A DNA stretch of 64,000 bases from Vibrio gelatinilyticus (GTDB taxonomy: Bacteria; Pseudomonadota; Gammaproteobacteria; Enterobacterales; Vibrionaceae). Below are positions 59,112 through 64,000 of this stretch, in pieces. Both the position numbers and the translations under genes were made by a program. The notes beneath the pieces are model-generated. The model ran no database searches, had not been told where the DNA came from, and saw only the letters and a program-made list of their open reading frames with translations. The DNA lies in contig NZ_JAJNNZ010000008.1 in assembly GCF_022836845.1 (NCBI RefSeq), forward strand, positions 146,976 to 210,975. The letters are read 5' to 3'. The stretch's first letter is position 1, and the number at the start of each line of letters is the position of its first letter.

Positions 59112-60809
59112 TTAACTACTGAGCCACATCACCTGATATGGCAAAAGAGTCAGCATGTTTTTCACATGTGCTCCTGAAATCAAATCGTTAGAAAGATTCT
59201 CTAAAAGCAACCGAGAGTCCAGTTCAACAGCTTGACTTGAAATATTGATGATTACAGCCACCGCTTCATCACGAACAAAAGTAATGAGCTGATGATTCGT
59301 CTTTACTACTCGTTGAGACGTATGAGGCGCAAACGATGGGCATTGTTGACGAGTAGTAAGTAGGTGTTTGAAGTGCTTGAGAACTACTGCTCTACGGGTG
59401 CTTGGATTAGCCAACTCTTTCTCAAGTTGAATACGGTCGAGTTTTTCTCGATTGATTGCTCGATGGTAACCTAGCCTCTCTAATCCTATTTGATCATTGC
59501 CAGACCCAAGTAAGCTGTGTATATAAATACCAGGCACACCCGCCAAAGAGAGTAAGATAGACTGAGCGGCCATAAAACGCTTCAGATTCAGTTCTTCACT
59601 GAGCCGTAGATCGCATACCGCATCGAAGTAGTTAATGTTCAGCTCATACGGACTCTGAGTTCCATCGCCATTATCTTTATAAGAAACACGGCCACCGTTA
59701 GCTTGTACGTGATTCAATAGAACATCCAACTCAGCATCCGTTAGTATGCCTTCAACAGGCCTAACTCCTATTCCGTCGTGTGAAGCCAAAAAATTAAAAT
59801 ACGTCGTTTCTGGTGAACACGGTTCAAGACCAATCATCCAATCCATGAACCTTGTACTATCACCACCTTGTATTGTATGCAGTGTCAGTGGTGGCAATGG
59901 AAACTGATAAACTAAGTGCGCTTCATTTGCACCATTCCCAAAGTAGCTAATATTGTCTTTATGAGGGACATTGGTTTCTGTAATGAGCTTAACGTGAGGC
60001 GCGACTCGATCCATTATCGCCCGGTAGGCTTGAATAATCGCATGTGTTTGAGGTTGGTGGATACAAGGAGTACCTAACTCTTTCCACATAAATCCAACGG
60101 CATCTAGGCGAATAAAGGTAGCGCCCTGCTCCACATAAAACAGCAAGAGTTCAGCAATTTTTAGAAACACATCTGGGTTACGATAATTAAGATCAATTTG
60201 ATCCTCACTGAAGGTCGTCCATATATGCTTAACACCTTCGGCTGTATCAAAGGGGGTTAGTAGCGGCAACGCTCTTGGACGAGTAACCGAACTGTAATCA
60301 CAATTAGGGTTTGCCTGCGTAAAAAAATGGTTGTAACGCTCATCACCCAACAAGAAACCTTGAAACCAATCACTGGATTGTGAGATATGATTGATCACAG
60401 CATCCAGCATCAAATCATAATCTGACGATAAGCTATCTATATCATCCCAGTCACCGAGTTCGGGATTTATTTTCCAATAATCGGTCACCGAAAAACCATC
60501 GTCGGAGGTATAAGGGTAGCAAGGCAAGATATGGACAGCCGACAGCTCGACTTTGACATGCTCGTTAAGAAAGTCATGTAGGGTTTGAAGCGGAGCGATT
60601 CCATGCTGAAAGATAGAATCACCGTAAGTAATCAATACCACATCAGATTGATCGACCTGATGCTCCCTGCCTTGATAGCTTTGTTGGGATACGACTAATT
60701 GCCTCAGCTTAAGGAGCAAAGCTTTAATCTCGGCTTGAGAATACACGCCAGTTAAAATGTTTTGGAGTGTATTCTCAAGTGCTTTTAACTGAGCAAGATC
60801 GAAACCCAT
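59112..60809 (-). CDS. GH13_18 phosphorylase, probable glucosylglycerate phosphorylase
   Basis: The 565-residue protein matches E. coli YcjM (559 residues, glucosylglycerate phosphorylase) closely: DVVLITYGDSIF, RPRALPLLTPF, WTTFSEDQIDLNYR, FIRLDAVGFMWKELG (nucleophile Asp236), ITETNVPHKDNISYFG (acid/base Glu278) and NFLASHDGIG (Asp345). It splits an alpha-glucoside with phosphate to glucose-1-phosphate. The start at 60809 has GGAAG at five bases and matches YcjM length; a longer frame to 60971 would run through the probable repressor operators. It leads the operon. Confidence 0.85.
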   Translation of the reverse strand: MGFDLAQLKALENTLQNILTGVYSQAEIKALLLKLRQLVVSQQSYQGREHQVDQSDVVLITYGDSIFQHGIAPLQTLHDFLNEHVKVELSAVHILPCYPYTSDDGFSVTDYWKINPELGDWDDIDSLSSDYDLMLDAVINHISQSSDWFQGFLLGDERYNHFFTQANPNCDYSSVTRPRALPLLTPFDTAEGVKHIWTTFSEDQIDLNYRNPDVFLKIAELLLFYVEQGATFIRLDAVGFMWKELGTPCIHQPQTHAIIQAYRAIMDRVAPHVKLITETNVPHKDNISYFGNGANEAHLVYQFPLPPLTLHTIQGGDSTRFMDWMIGLEPCSPETTYFNFLASHDGIGVRPVEGILTDAELDVLLNHVQANGGRVSYKDNGDGTQSPYELNINYFDAVCDLRLSEELNLKRFMAAQSILLSLAGVPGIYIHSLLGSGNDQIGLERLGYHRAINREKLDRIQLEKELANPSTRRAVVLKHFKHLLTTRQQCPSFAPHTSQRVVKTNHQLITFVRDEAVAVIINISSQAVELDSRLLLENLSNDLISGAHVKNMLTLLPYQVMWLSS

Positions 60810-60840
60810 ATCGACTTCCATGTTTTTTGGACGAGTTTTC

Positions 60841-60865
60841 GGCTGAAACAAAACCGGTTTCAGCC
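60841..60865. promoter_or_regulatory. Candidate LacI-family operator 1
   Basis: GGCTGAAAC and GTTTCAGCC form a 9-base inverted repeat around AAAACCG, containing ACAAAACCGGTTTC. It lies 32 bases upstream of the chosen phosphorylase start, so bound repressor would block transcription. Confidence 0.55.
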
Positions 60866-60991
60866 ATAAATAAAAAACCTCTTCATTTATGAGGCTTTCA
60901 TGATTTGTGTACATTAGTTTACACAAGTCCGTTAAACATAGGTGACTAATTTTAAATGATGTTTGATCCAAGTCTCATTTACAGCATCTTT

Positions 60992-61005
60992 CAAAACCGG
61001 TTTTG
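60992..61005. promoter_or_regulatory. Candidate LacI-family operator 2
   Basis: CAAAACCGGTTTTG is a perfect 14-base palindrome with a central CG, typical of LacI-family operators. It shares CAAAACCGGTTT with operator 1, about 145 bases away, a spacing that could support looping. Confidence 0.6.
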
Positions 61006-61265
61006 TTTTCAACATGCACTTTAGAAGATTGACAAGCCTCGCGAAAAATAAAGAAAAATCTGTTTACCGTTCAATCAAGGATCTGCTTATGGAAGTCGAT
61101 GTTAGAGAGCGCCTCTTATCGCCAATTTTTTGTGAAATTGCGCACAAAACACTTATCAAGACTTAATCTTATTAAGTGAAAACTCGATAATATGCAATCG
61201 AGGACTATTCTTTAGTTTGTATAGGAGATATACGAACGCATTCATATGAGTGATAAGGATATGAC

Positions 61266-61886
61266 TTGAAAAAACTAAATAGAACTCTCGCAGCACTTAT
61301 GCTATTTGCAGTATCCACTAATGTATTTTCTACAGAAAGTAACGAAAACTCTAAAGGATACAATAATATCTACTTCGGCTTTGGTGGAGCCTTTGCCAAT
61401 ATTGATATCGATGAAACCTATTACGAAGCAAGTTCTGATACCTTGAGCAACGCTAGCGCTAGTATCTCGGATAATGTGTTGGTTGGCGGCTTCGTTGGTT
61501 ATCAATTTAATCCATGGATTGCAGTTGAGGGTCGAGGGTATTTTGGAGCAAATGAAGGTGATTTACTTGGGATTACTGTTGATATAAGCAAGCGTTTTGG
61601 AATCTACGCCCGACCAATTCTGCCTATTCATGAGTACTTCAGTGTTTATGGTTTAATTGGCTATGGTTCAACGACGGTCAAGGCATTAGGGATCAGCGAA
61701 TCAGAGAGCGACTTTGAATACGGCCTCGGTATGGAAATTGGAAAAGGCAGTAATGTTAAACTTCAAGTGGAGTGGCAGTTTTTTCACGATAAAACATATA
61801 CATATGACCTTTCTGATGGCGACAAATCAACTCTTAGGATCAAAGCTGATAGTGTAAATGTCAATCTCGCATGGTATTTCAACTAA
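61266..61886 (+). CDS. Outer-membrane beta-barrel protein (OmpA-like barrel, TTG start)
   Basis: The 206-residue protein has a Sec signal (ending about VFST) and an eight-strand-like barrel (NIYFGFGGAFANI, VGGFVGYQFNPWIAVEGRGYFG, ending in LAWYFN). Translation probably starts at TTG 61266, with AAGGA at six bases; the nearby ATG 61261 gives only a two-residue frame (ATG ACT TGA) overlapping it. Function unknown. Confidence 0.78.
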   Translation: MKKLNRTLAALMLFAVSTNVFSTESNENSKGYNNIYFGFGGAFANIDIDETYYEASSDTLSNASASISDNVLVGGFVGYQFNPWIAVEGRGYFGANEGDLLGITVDISKRFGIYARPILPIHEYFSVYGLIGYGSTTVKALGISESESDFEYGLGMEIGKGSNVKLQVEWQFFHDKTYTYDLSDGDKSTLRIKADSVNVNLAWYFN

Positions 61887-61944
61887 AACATTTAAGGCCC
61901 TGCTTATAGTCAATTAAAGATGTGTGTCCTTAAAGTCTCTAAAA

Positions 61945-61976
61945 CGCAAAAAGCCGAGCATATGCTCGGCTTTTTC
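61945..61976. terminator. Bidirectional terminator
   Basis: A perfect palindrome (AGCCGAGCAT and its inverse) is flanked by A and T runs. It ends both the outer-membrane protein gene and the aldehyde dehydrogenase gene. Confidence 0.92.
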
Positions 61977-62001
61977 GTTTCTATCGATTGGGGTAAATCG
62001 A

Positions 62002-63378
62002 TTAAACGATGCGCAGACCGCCTTGAGCGATTGCAAAACGACGTGCACGAGTAAACGATAGTGCGTTCGTGATGCCTTCACCAGTAGGGCCAGCGATTGT
62101 GAACGTTGAAGTACCTTCAGCGTTGTAACCTACACCAGACAGTGTTGGGCCGTTGTGAGCAAAGATAGTGGTGTTGATGCGAGCACCAAACTTAGTCACG
62201 TTCTCGATGTTACCAGAGTAGATACATGCAGAGTGCTTGTTACCACGCTCGGCAGCAACTGCGCGCTCGATAGCTTCATCGATATCTTTACAGATAACCA
62301 CTGGAAGAACTGGCATCATTTGCTCTACGTGTACTAGTGGGTGATCGTTCTCAACCAGCATTACCGCAAGACGAGTGTCAGACTTAACGCCAATAGACTT
62401 CAGGATTTCACCTGCGTCTTGACCTACGTGCTTCTTAACTGGGTGCCATACACGTGCGATTTCTTGTGCAGTACAAGGCTTAGCACCTTCGAACTCGTCT
62501 AGAGTCAGAATTTCTTCAGTTAGCTGCTCAGCTTCTTCTGCAGAAAGAACGTAAGCACCAATTTCTTCTAGCTTGTCTAGGAAAGTATCCACTACAGATT
62601 CTTCAACAAAAACTTCTTTCTCACCGATACACAGTAGGTTGTTATCGAAAGAGGCACCGCCGTATACGCCAGCAGCAGCAAGATCCATGTTAGCAGAAGC
62701 ATCAACGATAACAGGTGGGTTACCAGCGCCAGCGCCAACACCTTTCTTACCCGATTGTAGGATAGCTTTAACCAGACCAGGGCCACCTGTACCCACTAGC
62801 ATGTTGATAAGTGGAGACTTAGCAATTTCATTTAGCGTTTCTAGCGTTGGCTCTTTAACCATAGTCACTAGGTTTTCTGGACCGCCTGCTTCAACGATAG
62901 TCTTGTTTAGAAGATCAATCATTACCGCTGAAACGACTTTAGACGATGGGTGAACGTTGAATGTTACTGCGTTACCACCTGCTAGCATAGAGATAGCATT
63001 GTTAACGATAGTTTCAGTTGGGTTAGTAACAGGAGTAACCGCACCGATAACACCGTAAGGTGCACGCTCGCCCAAAGAAATACCGTTGTCACCAGACCAT
63101 ACTTTCGTGTCTAAAACTTCAGTACCCGGCGTTTTAGCCGCTGTCAGCTGGTGTTTAGCGATCTTGTCTTCAACGCGACCTAGTTTAGTCTCTTCACGCA
63201 CCATTTTTGCAAAGTCTTCTGCACGCGCTAATACTGCACCGCGGATTGCAGTGATGATGGCTTCGCGACCTTCTTTAGTACAGTTAACGTAGTACTCGTA
63301 TTGAGCTTTGTGAGTTGCTTCGATCGCAGCGTCCACTGTCGCGAATACACCTTTAGCGTTATTGATATCAAAAGACAT
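62002..63378 (-). CDS. CoA-acylating aldehyde dehydrogenase (EutE/PduP family)
   Basis: The 458-residue enzyme follows EutE/PduP across its length: GDNGISLGERAPYGVIGAVTP, NPTETIVNNAISMLAGGN, AAGVYGGASFDNNLLCIGEK (catalytic Cys), GPTLSGVGYNAEG and the terminal RIV. It turns an aldehyde plus CoA and NAD into acyl-CoA, or the reverse. The N-terminal encapsulation helix used to enter microcompartments is missing: the protein begins at GVFATVDAAIEA. Its start has GAGGT upstream. Codon use is strongly biased, suggesting high expression. Confidence 0.88.
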   Translation of the reverse strand: MSFDINNAKGVFATVDAAIEATHKAQYEYYVNCTKEGREAIITAIRGAVLARAEDFAKMVREETKLGRVEDKIAKHQLTAAKTPGTEVLDTKVWSGDNGISLGERAPYGVIGAVTPVTNPTETIVNNAISMLAGGNAVTFNVHPSSKVVSAVMIDLLNKTIVEAGGPENLVTMVKEPTLETLNEIAKSPLINMLVGTGGPGLVKAILQSGKKGVGAGAGNPPVIVDASANMDLAAAGVYGGASFDNNLLCIGEKEVFVEESVVDTFLDKLEEIGAYVLSAEEAEQLTEEILTLDEFEGAKPCTAQEIARVWHPVKKHVGQDAGEILKSIGVKSDTRLAVMLVENDHPLVHVEQMMPVLPVVICKDIDEAIERAVAAERGNKHSACIYSGNIENVTKFGARINTTIFAHNGPTLSGVGYNAEGTSTFTIAGPTGEGITNALSFTRARRFAIAQGGLRIV

Positions 63379-63883
63379 GATGATTACCTCGTAGAATTGG
63401 GTATTTTGAAGAGCTAGGCTAAATGCTAATCTCTTTTCGACTTACTTTGGAAAGGCTTAGTGCCTTGCCTAAAAATGGCTATAATTTAACCCAAACCCTC
63501 ACTATGCCTATGTCGCTGGGCGTCAAGTTATTTGACTATAGAACGCTGTTTTTTAGACTATGTTACTTGACGAATCCACAACCCAATCTCCATTTGTTCA
63601 AGTAAGGCTATAGATCAGCAGGTTACCTTTTTTGCCCGTTACTCTGCGCCCATTATTTGCACAACGAAAGTTACGTAAGTAACCGAAACATGTAACTCCC
63701 CCCCATCAACGACAAAATTATAAATTGCCATCTACACAGTCATTAAAGTATATAAATTCAAAAGCTTAACTATAGGTGTAAAATAAATTGACCCTCAGTG
63801 ACGTGTTGGATTTTTAACCGTTGGATAGAATGATGTCCATTAAGTAAACACACAAATTTCCAATGACCTCGTGAGGAATGAAT
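63379..63883. other. Intergenic region between the EutE-like gene and the last gene
   Basis: This 505-base divergent control region holds CGTCAAGT (63521) with its inverse ACTTGACG (63565), a further CAAGTAA copy near 63600, and GTTAC-N4-GTAAC (63670-63683). No gene was seen. Promoters were not clear. Confidence 0.5.
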
Positions 63884-64000
63884 ATGAAAAATCATGCGCT
63901 TTTAGAAGAATCTGTAAAGCAACTGAGCACTATTTTAGAGACGCAGAAAGAGCTTTTAGCTGAGCATAAAGCAAACCAAAACTACGCTGAGCGCCTCGAA
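63884..64000 (+). CDS. Unidentified protein, N-terminus only
   Basis: An open frame starts at ATG 63884 after a GAGGA ribosome site and runs off the right edge. Its 39 visible residues (MKNHALLEESVKQLSTIL, then charged) form an amphipathic helix or coiled coil. No signal peptide. The family cannot be told. Confidence 0.6.
   Translation, partial: MKNHALLEESVKQLSTILETQKELLAEHKANQNYAERLE

Larger units (their letters stand above)
60810..61265. other. Control region of the GH13/ABC operon and the OMP gene
   Basis: This 456-base region between divergent genes holds two CCGG-centred palindromic sites: GGCTGAAAC/GTTTCAGCC (60841-60865) and CAAAACCGGTTTTG (60992-61005). They are the likely LacI-family operators. 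A 67-codon plus-strand open frame here has no support as a gene. Confidence 0.6.

Noticed and set aside
60822..60971. Longer N-terminus for the GH13 phosphorylase
   Set aside because: The extra residues are not like the YcjM family, cross a probable operator, and lack a good ribosome site; 60809 fits better.
60963..61166. 67-codon plus-strand open frame next to the GH13 gene
   Set aside because: It lies in a control region across a probable operator, has no clear ribosome site, and its composition and sequence do not look like a protein.
1..64000. tRNA, rRNA, CRISPR, prophage or intact insertion sequence
   Set aside because: No cloverleaf-like element, regular repeat-spacer array, integrase or transposase gene was seen on either strand by reading; a covariance-model scan was not possible.

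Overview
The window reads as part of the larger chromosome of a marine Vibrio. The gene families (SapABCDF, PspABCF, TorECA, Mn-dependent pyrophosphatase, VF530 and TIGR02450 small proteins, and the cysS-ppiB-lpxH-EAL/HDOD-ychJ block) and the AT-leaning gammaproteobacterial base composition all fit. The genus is inferred from gene content only. No rRNA, tRNA, CRISPR array, prophage or intact insertion sequence was found. Coding density is high and most genes are complete. The exceptions are pspC (cut by the left edge), a gene cut by the right edge, and one real broken locus near 42.24 kb.

Layout: 0-2.3 kb, phage-shock operon pspABC divergent from its activator pspF, with a recognisable sigma-54/IHF/UAS control region. 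2.4-7.7 kb, sapABCDF peptide ABC transporter. 7.7-13 kb, sugar acetyltransferase, DUF2750 protein, Mn-dependent pyrophosphatase, a 10-TM putative metal exporter behind two Fur boxes, and a GH36 alpha-galactosidase. 13.1-19.4 kb, anaerobic functions: torECA (TMAO respiration, torD not next to it), a lone FetB-like permease, and focA, with inverted DnaA boxes between the last two. 19.6-23.7 kb, a lipoprotein, a TIGR02647 protein, and a PACE efflux pump divergent from a LysR-SDR pair. 23.8-34.6 kb, housekeeping: tdk, cysS, ppiB, lpxH, an EAL-HDOD protein, ychJ, a GT39 protein, small RNA/DNA-binding proteins, and a slipin/NfeD pair. 34.8-40.5 kb, the glyoxylate shunt (glcB, LysR, aceA) followed by a protein that may have an ADP-ribosyltransferase fold.

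40.6-43.4 kb looks like a deletion scar. A TorZ-like molybdoenzyme lacking about 280 N-terminal residues abuts, head to head, a sensor kinase that has probably lost its own start. 43.5-48.8 kb is an acyl-CoA synthetase plus 2-oxo acid dehydrogenase (E1 alpha, E1 beta, E2) operon ending in a dedicated acyl carrier protein, which is the most unusual system here. 49.1-52 kb carries a ureohydrolase with a long N-terminal extension behind a GTAAAC-repeat operator, and a winged-helix/TPR regulator. 52.4-53.5 kb is a small Omp85-type barrel. 53.6-61 kb is a LacI-regulated ABC transporter with a GH13 subfamily 18 phosphorylase closely resembling E. coli YcjM (glucosylglycerate phosphorylase). The window ends with a small outer-membrane barrel, a CoA-acylating aldehyde dehydrogenase of the EutE/PduP family, and the start of an unidentified gene.

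Functional themes are envelope stress and peptide uptake, anaerobic respiration and fermentation (torECA, focA, EutE-like), two-carbon metabolism (aceA, glcB, AcsA-like ligase, pyruvate-dehydrogenase-like complex), and use of marine osmolytes (TMAO, glucosylglycerate or a relative).
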